12,351 nt of DNA from Rubrivivax sp. (GCA_020851615.1 JADZCL010000169.1:1-12351); one strand, 5' to 3'. Counted from the first letter of the stretch, positions 1 through 6,930 are shown. A program made the numbers and translations. The notes: generated by a model not told the origin, from the sequence alone.

Positions 1-586
1 CCTCGCCGGCCATGAACTCCTCGATGACGACGCGCGCGCCCTCCGGGTTGTGCTGCACGCCCAGGGTGTTGGCACCCAGCATGTCGTCGATCGCGGCATG
101 CGCCTGCTCCCGCGTCGCGGCCACCACTACGCCCTTGCCTGCAGCCAGGCCATCGGCCTTGATGACGATGGGCGCAGGTTGCGCATCGACGTAGGCATGG
201 GCCGCGGCGGCGTCGGTGAAGGCCTGCGCACGCGCTGTCGGGATGCGGTGGCGTTCCATGAAGGCCTTGGCGAAGGCCTTGGAGCTCTCGAGCTGCGCGG
301 CCGCACGTGTGGGCCCGAAGATGCGCAACCCGCGCGCACGGAAGAGGTCGACCACGCCGGCGGCCAGCGGCGCCTCGGGGCCCACGACGGTCAGCGCAAT
401 CTTCTGCGCTTGCGCGAAGTCCGCCAGTTGCTGCGGCTCGGTGAGCGCCACGTTCTGCACCCCCGGCTCGGTGGCCGTACCGCCGTTGCCTGGTGCCACG
501 TACACGCCCTGCACGCGCTCGCATTGCGCGAGCCGCCAGGCGAGTGCGTGCTCACGCCCGCCGCCGCCGATCACAAGCACCTTCAT
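1..586 (-). CDS. purD: Phosphoribosylamine-glycine ligase (GAR synthetase), 5' part, cut by window edge
   Basis: Catalyses the second step of de novo purine synthesis in the cytoplasm: ATP-dependent joining of glycine to 5-phosphoribosylamine to give GAR. The first 195 codons are present and the frame is open to the window edge; the family is usually about 420-430 residues, so under half is seen. Visible landmarks are the N-terminal GGGGREHAL loop (residues 7-15), APGNGGT (31-37), VVGPEAPLAAG (68-78), the FGPTRAAAQLESSKAFAK stretch (90-107) and the ATP-grasp loop IVIKADGLAAGKGVV (140-154). The start ATG (586-584) is the family's usual MKVLVIGGGGREHA beginning, with only a loose G-rich stretch as ribosome site. 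It lies 16 nt after the yebC stop and is probably cotranscribed with it. Identity is clear. Confidence 0.97.
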   Translation of the reverse strand, partial: MKVLVIGGGGREHALAWRLAQCERVQGVYVAPGNGGTATEPGVQNVALTEPQQLADFAQAQKIALTVVGPEAPLAAGVVDLFRARGLRIFGPTRAAAQLESSKAFAKAFMERHRIPTARAQAFTDAAAAHAYVDAQPAPIVIKADGLAAGKGVVVAATREQAHAAIDDMLGANTLGVQHNPEGARVVIEEFMAGE

Positions 587-602
587 CGTGCGCCCCCGCC
601 CT

Positions 603-1328
603 TCACGCGTCGAGCTCGGCGTTGTGGAAGACCTCCTGCACGTCGTCCAGGTCCTCCAGCACATCGAGCAGCTTCTGCATGCGTTGCGCGTCCTCACCCG
701 CCAGTGCAATCGGGTTCTCGGCGCGCATGGTCACTTCGCCGAGTTCGGGCTTGAGGCCAGCGGCCTCGAGCGCGTTCCTCACCGCCTCGAAATCGCCCGG
801 CGCGCTCAGCACCTCCAGGCTGCCATCGTCACCGGTCAAGACGTCTTCGGCGCCGGCCTCGAGTGCCACTTCCAGCACCCGCTCCTCGGCCGTGCCGGGC
901 GCAAAGAGCATCTGCCCGCAGTGCTTGAACTGGAAGGCCACGCTGCCATCCGTGCCGAGGTTGCCGCCGTACTTGCTGAACGCATGGCGCACTTCGGCCA
1001 CGGTGCGCACGCGGTTGTCGGTCATGCAGTCGACGATGATCGCCGCGCCGCCGATGCCGTAACCCTCGTAGCGGATTTCCTCGTAGACCGCGCCCTCGAG
1101 GCTGCCGGTGGCCTTGTCGACGTTGCGCTTGATGGTGTCGGCAGGCATGTTGGCCGCCTTGGCCTTGTCGATGGCCAGCCGCAGGCGCGGATTGGCGGTC
1201 GCGTCACCTCCGCCCTCGCGCGCGGCAGCCATGATCTCGCGGATCACGCGCGTCCAGACCTTGCCACGCTTCTCGTCCTGGCGGTTCTTGCGGTGCTGGA
1301 TGTTGGCCCATTTGGAATGGCCGGCCAT
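603..1328 (-). CDS. yebC: YebC/PmpR (TACO1-like) family regulatory or translation factor
   Basis: Complete 241-residue protein, the usual length for this family. It opens with the hallmark [14 protein letters not shown] and continues with [16 protein letters not shown] and [15 protein letters not shown] motifs typical of YebC. The fold is three domains with an acidic surface patch. Members have been described as DNA-binding transcription regulators (PmpR in Pseudomonas), and the mitochondrial homologue TACO1 and more recent bacterial work point to a role in translation at difficult, notably proline-rich, sequences. Which role applies here cannot be read from sequence. An AGGAG site (1343-1339) lies 10 nt before the ATG. 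A TAGAAT box about 100 nt upstream is a possible promoter. The downstream neighbour is purD, a linkage I recall from Burkholderiales. Confidence 0.96.
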   Translation of the reverse strand: MAGHSKWANIQHRKNRQDEKRGKVWTRVIREIMAAAREGGGDATANPRLRLAIDKAKAANMPADTIKRNVDKATGSLEGAVYEEIRYEGYGIGGAAIIVDCMTDNRVRTVAEVRHAFSKYGGNLGTDGSVAFQFKHCGQMLFAPGTAEERVLEVALEAGAEDVLTGDDGSLEVLSAPGDFEAVRNALEAAGLKPELGEVTMRAENPIALAGEDAQRMQKLLDVLEDLDDVQEVFHNAELDA

Positions 1329-1430
1329 GGTCGTCTTGCTCCTGGGTGCGGCGAGGCACCCGAACTGCAGCCGCTGCCGCGCCGGCTGCCTGGTGCAGGC
1401 GGTGGGACTGGGTGCGATTGGGGGAGCGGG

Positions 1431-1436
1431 ATTCTA
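1431..1436 (-). promoter_or_regulatory. Candidate -10 box (TAGAAT) for yebC-purD
   Basis: On the minus strand the hexamer TAGAAT stands out in a very GC-rich spacer, followed by CCCGC. It would place transcription start near 1424, giving an untranslated leader of about 95 nt before yebC. I see no good TTGACA-like -35 at 16-18 nt, so this is a -10-only inference. Confidence 0.4.
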
Positions 1437-1494
1437 CCGATGGGACACTCACACACCCTGCCAGGCGGCCTGCGCGCGCGGCTGCAGCAGGCCC

Positions 1495-1500
1495 TAGACT
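1495..1500 (+). promoter_or_regulatory. Weak candidate -10 box (TAGACT) for the DUF853 ATPase gene
   Basis: TAGACT lies 33 nt before the ATG at 1534 in the 205-nt divergent spacer. It would give a short leader carrying the GGAG ribosome site at 1525-1528. No convincing -35 is visible. The rest of the 1329-1533 spacer shows nothing else I can name. Confidence 0.25.
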
Positions 1501-1533
1501 CCGGCCGCATCGAAGCTGCCCGCCGGAGCGTCC

Positions 1534-3084
1534 ATGGCCGAACCCCTGCTGATTGCCCGCCACGGCGACACCGTCTGCGAACTGCTGCCCGCCCTGGCCA
1601 ACCGGCACGGCCTGGTCACTGGCGCCACCGGCACCGGCAAGACGATCACGCTGCAGAAGATGGCCGAGAGCTTCAGCCGCATCGGCGTGCCCGTCTTCAT
1701 GGCCGACGTGAAGGGCGACCTGACCGGCATTGCGCAGGCCGGCAGCCTCAACGACAAGATCGCCGCCATCCTCAAGGACCGCGGCCTGGCCCTGCCCGAG
1801 AGCACCTCCTGCCCGGCGACGCTGTGGGACGTGTTCGGCGAGCAGGGGCACCCGGTGCGCGCCACCATCTCGGACCTGGGCCCGCTGCTGCTGGCGCGCA
1901 TGCTGGCGCTCAACGAGACGCAGTCCGGCGTGCTCAACCTGGTCTTCAAGATCGCCGACGATCACGGCCTGCTGCTGCTGGACCTGAAGGACCTGCGCGC
2001 CATCCTGCAGTACGTGGGCGACAACGGCAGCAAGTTCACGACCGAGTACGGCAACATCAGTGCCGCCAGCGTGGGCGCGATCCAACGCGGGTTGATGCAG
2101 ATCGAGCAGCAGGGCGGTGACCGCTTCTTCGGCGAGCCCATGCTCGACATCGCCGATTTCATGCAGACGGTGGACGGTCGCGGCGTCATCAATATCCTTG
2201 CCGCCGACCGGCTGATGAGCTCACCGCGGCTGTACGCGACCTTCCTGCTGTGGCTGCTCTCGGACCTGTACGAGAAGCTGCCCGAGGTCGGCGACCTGGA
2301 CCAGCCCAAGCTCGTCTTCTTCTTCGACGAGGCGCACCTGCTCTTCACCGACGCGCCCAAGGTGCTGGTGGAGCGCATCGAGCTCGTCGTGCGCCTGGTG
2401 CGCTCCAAGGGCGTGGGCGTTTACTTCGTGACGCAGAACCCGCTGGACGTGCCCGACACGGTGCTGGCGCAGCTGGGCAACCGCGTGCAGCACGCGCTGC
2501 GCGCCTTCACCCCGCGCGACCAGAAGGCGGTCAAGAGCGCCGCCGAGACGATGCGCGCCAACCCCAGGCTCCCGGACATGGCTGCGGCGATCACCGAACT
2601 CGGCGTCGGCGAAGCGCTGGTGAGCCTGCTGGACGCCAAGGGGCGGCCCAGCGTCACCGAACGCGTCTACGTGATCCCGCCGGGCAGCCGCATCGGGCCG
2701 ATCACCGCCGCCGAGCGCAAGGCACTGATCGAAGGCTCGCTGGTCGCCGGGGCCTACGAGAAGGCGGTCGACCGCGAATCGGCCTACGAGCGGCTCAAGG
2801 GCCGCGCCATCAACGATCCGGGCGCAGCCACGGTGGGCGCGGGCGATGCCGACACGCCGCGCAAGCCGCTGCCCGGTCAGGAGCCGTCGACACCCGCAGC
2901 AGCGCCGGGGATGATGGACATGGTCAAGGACGTGATGTTCGGCAGCACCGGTCCGCGCGGCGGACGCCAGGCCGGACTCGTCGAGAAGGCCGCGGCCTCG
3001 GCCGTGCGCACCATGGGTACGACCGTCGGCCGTGAACTAATCCGCGGCATCCTGGGTTCACTGCTGGGCGGAAAGCGGCGCTGA
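1534..3084 (+). CDS. DUF853 / YjgR-type HerA-like P-loop ATPase
   Basis: Complete 516-residue cytoplasmic protein, close to the length of E. coli YjgR (about 500). The N-terminal segment leads directly into a Walker A loop, GATGTGKT (residues 30-37), followed by [12 protein letters not shown], characteristic of the DUF853 group of HerA/FtsK-like ATPases. A Walker [14 protein letters not shown], has the Asp-Glu pair at residues 265-266, and a [11 protein letters not shown] stretch after it fits the sensor region. The C-terminal tail is Ala/Gly-rich with a helical [10 protein letters not shown] segment and ends in a basic GGKRR. GGAG at 1525-1528 sits 5 nt before the ATG. The biological role of this family is not established; related proteins pump or unwind DNA, but no NurA-type nuclease partner is adjacent, so helicase activity is only an inference. 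It stands alone, divergent from yebC. Confidence 0.92.
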   Translation: MAEPLLIARHGDTVCELLPALANRHGLVTGATGTGKTITLQKMAESFSRIGVPVFMADVKGDLTGIAQAGSLNDKIAAILKDRGLALPESTSCPATLWDVFGEQGHPVRATISDLGPLLLARMLALNETQSGVLNLVFKIADDHGLLLLDLKDLRAILQYVGDNGSKFTTEYGNISAASVGAIQRGLMQIEQQGGDRFFGEPMLDIADFMQTVDGRGVINILAADRLMSSPRLYATFLLWLLSDLYEKLPEVGDLDQPKLVFFFDEAHLLFTDAPKVLVERIELVVRLVRSKGVGVYFVTQNPLDVPDTVLAQLGNRVQHALRAFTPRDQKAVKSAAETMRANPRLPDMAAAITELGVGEALVSLLDAKGRPSVTERVYVIPPGSRIGPITAAERKALIEGSLVAGAYEKAVDRESAYERLKGRAINDPGAATVGAGDADTPRKPLPGQEPSTPAAAPGMMDMVKDVMFGSTGPRGGRQAGLVEKAAASAVRTMGTTVGRELIRGILGSLLGGKRR

Positions 3085-3101
3085 GCCACCGCAAAGCGGC
3101 G
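3072..3101 (+). repeat. Pair of 9-bp direct repeats (AAAGCGGCG), 21 nt apart
   Basis: AAAGCGGCG occurs at 3072-3080 and again at 3093-3101, so the copies are in register by two helical turns. The second copy runs into the GACAAT box at 3101. The first copy lies inside the last codons of the DUF853 gene (Lys-Arg-Arg), so coincidence is possible. The position, at about -42 and -21 relative to the predicted start of the small ORF transcript, would suit an operator or activator site. Confidence 0.3.
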
Positions 3102-3106
3102 ACAAT
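3101..3106 (+). promoter_or_regulatory. Candidate -10 box (GACAAT) for the small ORF, implying a leaderless transcript
   Basis: GACAATCGG begins 17 nt after the DUF853 stop and ends 7 nt before the ATG at 3114. Transcription started at the usual distance would begin at or beside that A, giving a leaderless mRNA. No ribosome-binding sequence is present before this ATG, which agrees with that reading. The -35 position (3078-3083, GCGCTG) does not match consensus, so an activator may be needed or the box may be chance. Confidence 0.4.
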
Positions 3107-3113
3107 CGGCCTC

Positions 3114-3272
3114 ATGTCCCCCCCCGGCTTGCAACCACGCGAGCGCCGGCAGGTCTGCCGGCCGCAGTGTGGTGGGCGGCCACCGCGGGTGCTGGACCTC
3201 GATGCCAGCCTCGACTGCCGGCCCTTCGGCGTCAACTCGCTGGCCAAGCACGCCCCACCGGCCACGTGCTGA
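3114..3272 (+). CDS. Small Cys-containing ORF, candidate precursor peptide of the downstream radical SAM enzyme
   Basis: A 52-codon ORF not previously named to my knowledge. It begins MSPPGLQPRERR and ends GVNSLAKHAPPATC. Cys occurs at 15, 19, 35 and at the very last residue 52; Pro occurs nine times and Arg seven times. Of 52 sense codons, 45 end in G or C, and from codon 25 on only two do not, with normal GC-rich choices such as CTG, CTC, GAC, GTC, AAC and AAG. The overlapping frames have reversed bias, so this is the best coding frame in the spacer. The basic N-terminal half could be a leader, and the LDLDASLDC...C half a core; that split is inference. A GTG at 3189 would give a 27-residue version. 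A -10-like box lies just upstream and a hairpin just downstream, then the radical SAM gene. It could instead be a chance ORF. Confidence 0.45.
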   Translation: MSPPGLQPRERRQVCRPQCGGRPPRVLDLDASLDCRPFGVNSLAKHAPPATC

Positions 3273-3278
3273 GATTGT

Positions 3279-3297
3279 TGCGGCACCTGTAGCCGCA
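3279..3297 (+). other. GC-rich hairpin between small ORF and radical SAM gene
   Basis: TGCGGC (3279-3284), loop ACCTGTA, then GCCGCA (3292-3297): a perfect 6-bp stem beginning 6 nt after the small ORF stop codon. There is no T-run after it, so it is not a classical terminator. It could be a leaky stop or a 3' stabilising stem that makes the peptide message more abundant than the enzyme message, as is common in peptide-maturase operons. Such a stem also arises by chance in GC-rich DNA. Confidence 0.35.
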
Positions 3298-3432
3298 TTG
3301 CACCGCCGCGCGCCACCCTGGCGTGCAGTCCCTCATTCGCCGTTGCCGCCCGTCCGGGCCGCGTGTCTGCACCGCTGCGTCCACGATGACGCATCGCTCT
3401 GCATGCGCACGCGGTGAGCCTCTACCTTCCCG

Positions 3433-3465
3433 CGCCAGACTCGCGCTGGCGGCACCGGCAGTCTG
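3433..3465 (+). other. Two mutually exclusive stems in the leader of the radical SAM gene
   Basis: CGCCAG (3433-3438) can pair with CTGGCG (3446-3451), and CAGACT (3436-3441) can pair with AGTCTG (3460-3465). The two stems share bases 3436-3438, so only one can form. They end 21 nt before the ATG of the radical SAM gene. Apart from these stems and the hairpin at 3279-3297, I see nothing to name in 3273-3486. Confidence 0.2.
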
Positions 3466-3486
3466 CCCACGAACGGATTCCAAGCC

Positions 3487-4671
3487 ATGAACACGCCCTT
3501 GCACACCCCGACCCGCAACCCGCAGCCTGCTGCCGCCGCCGATCACCCCGTCGACCCCATTGTCGGCAATCGCGTCGAGCTGCAGCTGCTGACCACGCTC
3601 AAGTGCAACCTCAAGTGCAGCTACTGCTCGCTGGGAGTTGGCGAGGTGCTGGGTTCGCAGACCCAGATCGGCTACAGCCTGGACGACCTGCAGGCCTTCA
3701 CCGACAAGTACCTGGGCAACAAGGAGGTCTACGTCACCTTCTACGGCGGCGAACCGACGCTGAACCGGCCCATGATGGTGGAGGTGATGCAGCGCTTCCC
3801 GCACTGGCGCTTCCAGTTGCAGACCAACGCCACGCTGCTGGATGACCTGCCCCCGTGGATGCTGGCCAAGCTCTCCAACGTGCTGGTTTCGATCGACGGC
3901 GGCGAGGTCATCACCGACGGCTACCGCGGGCGCGGCATCTACCGCCAGGTGCTGAAGAACCTGCGCCAGGTTCGTGAGCAGATCGGCGGCAGCGTCACGG
4001 CGCGCGTCACCTGGGGCAACCCGGACACGGGCTTCGAGGAACTCGACGCCCTGGTCGCCGACGACTCTCCCTTCGACTACCTCTACTGGCAGTTCGTCGC
4101 CGACACCATGTACGGCAGCGACTCGATCACACGCCGCCAGGCCGTGCTGAAGCAGCTGATCGAGCGCTTCTTCGCGCACACCGATCGCCTCTACCCGGTC
4201 ATTCCGCTGATGGGCATCGTGCGCAACAAGCTCATGCCCGGTCGCGCCCGCGAGCTCTATGCCGGGCGCACGCAGTGCCGCGTCTCGACCCACCTGCTCA
4301 ACGTCATGCCCAACGGTGAGATCTACCCCTGCCCCGACATGATGTACGTGCCCTCCATGCGCATGGGCAGCGTCAAGGGCAACTGGCTCGCACCGAGCCC
4401 GCTGCAGCAGACGCCGGCCATGCCCTGCCAGGGCTGCGAGGCCTACGACTGGTGCCGCGGCAACTGCATGAAGAACCTCTACCTGGGCTACGTGAAGAAC
4501 GACCTGCGCTACCGCGCCAACGTCACCGACCCGATCTGCGAGTTGCTGCGCTTCATGGGCCGCGAGATCGACCGCCACGACCCCAAGGCGTGGTTCGGCC
4601 GCCTGAGCCTGCCGGTGCGGCGCCAGATCACCGATTGCGAGGTCTACGAGTACGTCGAGGTCATGCCCTGA
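3487..4671 (+). CDS. Radical SAM/SPASM protein, putative peptide-modifying enzyme (AF0577-like)
   Basis: Complete 394-residue cytoplasmic iron-sulfur enzyme. The SAM-binding [4Fe-4S] motif is CX3CX2C at Cys40, Cys44 and Cys47 (CNLKCSYC). The glycine-rich YGGEPT is at 86-91, with QTNATLL and VLVSIDGG strands after it. The C-terminal SPASM domain matches its consensus exactly: Cys264-X12-Gly277-X4-Cys282, then Cys314-X2-Cys317-X5-Cys323-X3-Cys327, then Cys351. That is enough ligands for two auxiliary clusters, as in peptide maturases. From memory, the LVSIDG..TD.YRG.G.Y pattern and the CxGCEAYDxC block resemble the archaeal AF0577-type putative peptide-modifying group. The first 28 residues are Pro/Ala-rich and show no clear peptide-recognition (RRE) domain. 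The ATG at 3487 is the only plausible start after an in-frame stop at 3415-3417; its ribosome site is weak. The 52-codon ORF just upstream is the obvious candidate substrate. Reaction and substrate are unknown. Confidence 0.9.
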   Translation: MNTPLHTPTRNPQPAAAADHPVDPIVGNRVELQLLTTLKCNLKCSYCSLGVGEVLGSQTQIGYSLDDLQAFTDKYLGNKEVYVTFYGGEPTLNRPMMVEVMQRFPHWRFQLQTNATLLDDLPPWMLAKLSNVLVSIDGGEVITDGYRGRGIYRQVLKNLRQVREQIGGSVTARVTWGNPDTGFEELDALVADDSPFDYLYWQFVADTMYGSDSITRRQAVLKQLIERFFAHTDRLYPVIPLMGIVRNKLMPGRARELYAGRTQCRVSTHLLNVMPNGEIYPCPDMMYVPSMRMGSVKGNWLAPSPLQQTPAMPCQGCEAYDWCRGNCMKNLYLGYVKNDLRYRANVTDPICELLRFMGREIDRHDPKAWFGRLSLPVRRQITDCEVYEYVEVMP

Positions 4672-4701
4672 GTCGGGCCGCGCGGGCGCGCCGCTGCACC
4701 G

Positions 4702-5541
4702 TCAGCCGAGCTGCCTGCGCACGTGCGCGGCCAGCGCCGCCAGGACCTCGTCGAACGCGTGCTGCAGGCGCGCGAAGCCGGAGTGCCTGGCGCGCGCCTC
4801 GTCCATGTAGAGCGAGCGTTTGACCTCGACCTGCAGCGCGTGCCAGTTGCGCTGCGGCTGGCCCGATGTGCGGATGATCTCCACCCCCTTGAACGGGTCG
4901 TTGCGCGCCACGGTATAGCCACCCGAACGCAACACCTCCTCGACGATGGCGATCGTGGCCTCGTCGCAGGTGCTGCCGTCCAGGTTGCCAAGCACGACGT
5001 CGGCAAGCGGCTGCTCGGGCAGGCCCAGGCGCCGGCGACTGTCGTCGGGCATCGAGTGCACGTTCAGGTGCCAGCGCGGACCCTGCTGCGCGGCGGCCTC
5101 GGCCAGCGCCTGCTCGAGTGCAGCACGATAGGGGCGCCAGCAACGCTCGATGCGGCCCTGCACTTCGGCCACCGGGAGGCGGCGGTCGTAGATCGGCTTG
5201 CCGTCCATCAGCCGCCAGACCAGCCCGATGCCGAGCTCGGTCTTGCGACTGGGTGCGACCGGGCCCGGCCACGCGCCGTCCAGCAGCGCCAGGTCGATGT
5301 CCTCGAGGCTGCGGTTGGGGTCGATGTAGGCGCGTGGGAACCGGGCCGCCAGCAGCGTCGCGCCATGCGCGGGTGCGCCGGCCCACAGTTCATGCACCCA
5401 GGTGTCCTCGCCCTGGCGCAGCGCCAGCCCCTGCAGAACGCTGCCGAAGTCGGGCGGATAGTCGGTGCCGCTGTGCGGCGAATCGACGACGATGGGCAGC
5501 GCATGGGCTGCCGGCGGGGTCTGCGTGAAGGGCGCCATCAT
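4702..5541 (-). CDS. N-formylglutamate amidohydrolase family protein (HutG-like)
   Basis: Complete 279-residue cytoplasmic hydrolase of the FGase family, whose named member removes formate from N-formyl-L-glutamate at the end of one histidine-degradation route. The length is close to Pseudomonas HutG (about 267). Motifs seen are SPHSGTDYP (21-29), YIDPNRSLEDID (72-83), NVHSMPDD (160-167) and QVEVKRSLYMDE (237-248); the His, Asp and Glu in these are the expected metal and catalytic residues. The first of two tandem ATGs (5541) is chosen because AGGA (5552-5549) lies 7 nt before it. No hutHUI genes are near, so the histidine role is not supported by context and the true substrate may be another formyl- or acyl-amino acid. 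It is last in a long minus-strand run and converges on the radical SAM gene with 30 nt between stops; no clear terminator is visible there. Confidence 0.88.
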   Translation of the reverse strand: MMAPFTQTPPAAHALPIVVDSPHSGTDYPPDFGSVLQGLALRQGEDTWVHELWAGAPAHGATLLAARFPRAYIDPNRSLEDIDLALLDGAWPGPVAPSRKTELGIGLVWRLMDGKPIYDRRLPVAEVQGRIERCWRPYRAALEQALAEAAAQQGPRWHLNVHSMPDDSRRRLGLPEQPLADVVLGNLDGSTCDEATIAIVEEVLRSGGYTVARNDPFKGVEIIRTSGQPQRNWHALQVEVKRSLYMDEARARHSGFARLQHAFDEVLAALAAHVRRQLG

Positions 5542-5584
5542 CGGTCCATCCTACGCCGTGCGCCGAGAAGGCGTACCCCAAGCA

Positions 5585-5602
5585 GAACGGGGGGTTCCGT
5601 TC
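5585..5602 (-). other. Hairpin at the end of the thioesterase gene
   Basis: GAACGG and CCGTTC form a perfect 6-bp inverted repeat around a 6-nt loop and overlap the thioesterase stop codon (5603-5601). No T-run follows on the minus strand, so it is at most a weak terminator or processing stem between the thioesterase and the amidohydrolase gene. Confidence 0.25.
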
Positions 5603-6422
5603 AGCCCTTGAAGTAGACGACCTGGTGGCTGCTGGCCAGCAGGTGTCCGTCGTCGGACCACAGCTCGGCGCTCTGGTCGAAGAAGCCCAGCGCGAAGCGC
5701 CGCCCCGCTGCCACCGCCAGCAGCGGGCGCGCGCCCTGTGCGGCCAGGGCCGCCGCGTCGGCGTGGAAGTAGGTCGTCAGGCTGATCGTGCCAGCCGGTG
5801 TGAAGCGGCCGCGGCGACGAAAGACGCGCGGGTAGAAGACGTCAGCCAGCGCGGCCAGTGCCGGCGCATCGAGCGGACGCGCCGGCTCGTCGCGCACCCA
5901 CAGCACGGTCCGTGAATCAGCGGCTTCCGGCGCAGCCTGGTAGTCCGGCCATCCGCCCTCGACGAAGCGGAACTGGTAGCAGCGCAACCATTGCACCGGC
6001 GGCAGTTGCGTCTGCAGCGGCACCTCGGCAGCCGGGGGAACTGCAGGCATCACCAGTTCCGGCGCCGACCAGGTCGGCCGGCGCAGCGCGAACACGGCGC
6101 TGCCGGTCGTGCAGACCTGACCTTGCTGGCGCAGCGTCATCTGCCAGTGCTGCGTGGTGCGGGTCGTGCGCACCGGCGTGGCCTCGATCTCGAATTCCCC
6201 GTCGGCGACCGCTGCGGCGTAGTTGACCGTCAGCGCCAGCGGCTGCCCTTGCCGTTTTGCATGCTCGCTGCAGGCCTGCAGCAGTTGCGCCGCGGTGATG
6301 CCCCCGAAGGGTCCGACCATGTTGGCCCAGGCCGGCTGCGTGGCGCCCTGGAAACGATCACCACCCAGCGGCCGCAGCTGCAGCGCCGCATCAAGCGGGT
6401 GCGGGGCGATGGCCTCGGACAT
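5601..6422 (-). CDS. TesB-like double-hotdog acyl-CoA thioesterase family protein
   Basis: Complete 273-residue cytoplasmic protein of the thioesterase type with two tandem hotdog folds (E. coli TesB is 286). The first fold includes NMVGPFGGITAAQLL (about 34-48), the central-helix segment of these enzymes, then LTVNYAAAVADGEFEIE and a QHWQMTLRQQGQVCTTGSAVF strand series. The second includes LRCYQFRFVEGGWPDY, ADVFYPRVF and a TISLTTYFHAD strand. Family members hydrolyse acyl-CoA to free acid and CoA; chain length and pathway cannot be told from sequence. The ATG at 6422 lies 23 nt after the creA stop, with no strong ribosome site. It is probably transcribed from upstream with lysE-type and creA genes. 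Confidence 0.85.
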   Translation of the reverse strand: MSEAIAPHPLDAALQLRPLGGDRFQGATQPAWANMVGPFGGITAAQLLQACSEHAKRQGQPLALTVNYAAAVADGEFEIEATPVRTTRTTQHWQMTLRQQGQVCTTGSAVFALRRPTWSAPELVMPAVPPAAEVPLQTQLPPVQWLRCYQFRFVEGGWPDYQAAPEAADSRTVLWVRDEPARPLDAPALAALADVFYPRVFRRRGRFTPAGTISLTTYFHADAAALAAQGARPLLAVAAGRRFALGFFDQSAELWSDDGHLLASSHQVVYFKG

Positions 6423-6445
6423 GTGCAGACCGGTTCGACCAGCCG

Positions 6446-6919
6446 TCAGCGCAGCGGGATCGGCATGCCGCGCTCGATCGGCACGACGCTCACGCTGTTC
6501 TGCGGATAGCCTTCGATGACACGCTCCGAATACGTCATGTAGACGAGCGTGTTGCGCGCGGGGTCGACCATGCGCACGATGCGCATCTTCTTGAAGAGCA
6601 GCGACATGCGCTCGCTGAACACCTCTTCCTGGCGCGGCAGCGGGCGAGGGATGGTGACCGGACCGACCTGGCTGCAGGCGATCGACGCTTCCGCACGGTC
6701 CTCGGCAACACCCAGCGCGCCCTTGATGCCGCCGGTGCGCGCCCGGGATACGTAGCAGCTCACGCCACCGACCCGTGGATCGTCGAAGGCCTCGACAACG
6801 ATCTTGTGGTCGGGGCCGATCAGCTTGAAGACGGTATCGACCTCGCCGATGGCCTCGCCGCGCGCCGCACCGGCAACGAGCGCCAGGGCCGCGCAGGCCG
6901 CCGTGACAATGCGGATCAT
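6446..6919 (-). CDS. creA: CreA family periplasmic protein
   Basis: Complete 157-residue protein, the same length as I recall for E. coli CreA. A signal peptide is visible: MIR, then a hydrophobic run from Val5 to Gly17 and an AARGEA region suited to signal peptidase I, so the mature protein should be periplasmic. After it come the family's VDTVFKLIGPDHKIVVEAFDDP, VSCYVSRARTGGIKG and SIACSQVGP blocks, with two conserved Cys that could form a disulfide. Function is unknown. The start at 6919 is chosen because GGAG (6929-6926) is 6 nt before it and the signal peptide begins there. An ATG at 6931, overlapping the preceding stop as TGATG, would add four residues but has no such site. It sits 11 nt after the LysE-family gene. 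Confidence 0.93.
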   Translation of the reverse strand: MIRIVTAACAALALVAGAARGEAIGEVDTVFKLIGPDHKIVVEAFDDPRVGGVSCYVSRARTGGIKGALGVAEDRAEASIACSQVGPVTIPRPLPRQEEVFSERMSLLFKKMRIVRMVDPARNTLVYMTYSERVIEGYPQNSVSVVPIERGMPIPLR

Positions 6920-6930
6920 CGAAGACTCCA

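Noticed and set aside
216..2120. 634-codon plus-strand open frame across purD, yebC and the DUF853 gene
   Set aside because: It runs antisense to purD and yebC, then out of frame through the ATPase gene. The composition is Arg/Ala/His-rich as expected for a shadow frame in GC-rich DNA, and it has no recognisable domain.
1534..3084. DUF853 ATPase as part of a HerA-based defence system
   Set aside because: There is no NurA nuclease, SIR2 or other defence partner beside it, and its closest resemblance is to YjgR, a widespread core-genome family.
3169..3417. 82-codon plus-strand ORF overlapping the candidate peptide gene
   Set aside because: GTG start with no ribosome site and poor third-position bias compared with the 3114 frame; the segment shared with the small ORF reads as a shifted version of good codons.
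3232..4578. 448-codon minus-strand open frame opposite the radical SAM gene
   Set aside because: Antisense shadow: the plus-strand protein has every expected Cys motif, whereas this frame is a low-complexity Val/Ala/His/Arg sequence.
4672..4701. Bidirectional terminator between the convergent radical SAM and amidohydrolase genes
   Set aside because: The 30 nt are GC-rich and self-complementary in places (GGCGCGCC), but there is no stem with a workable loop and no T-run on either strand.
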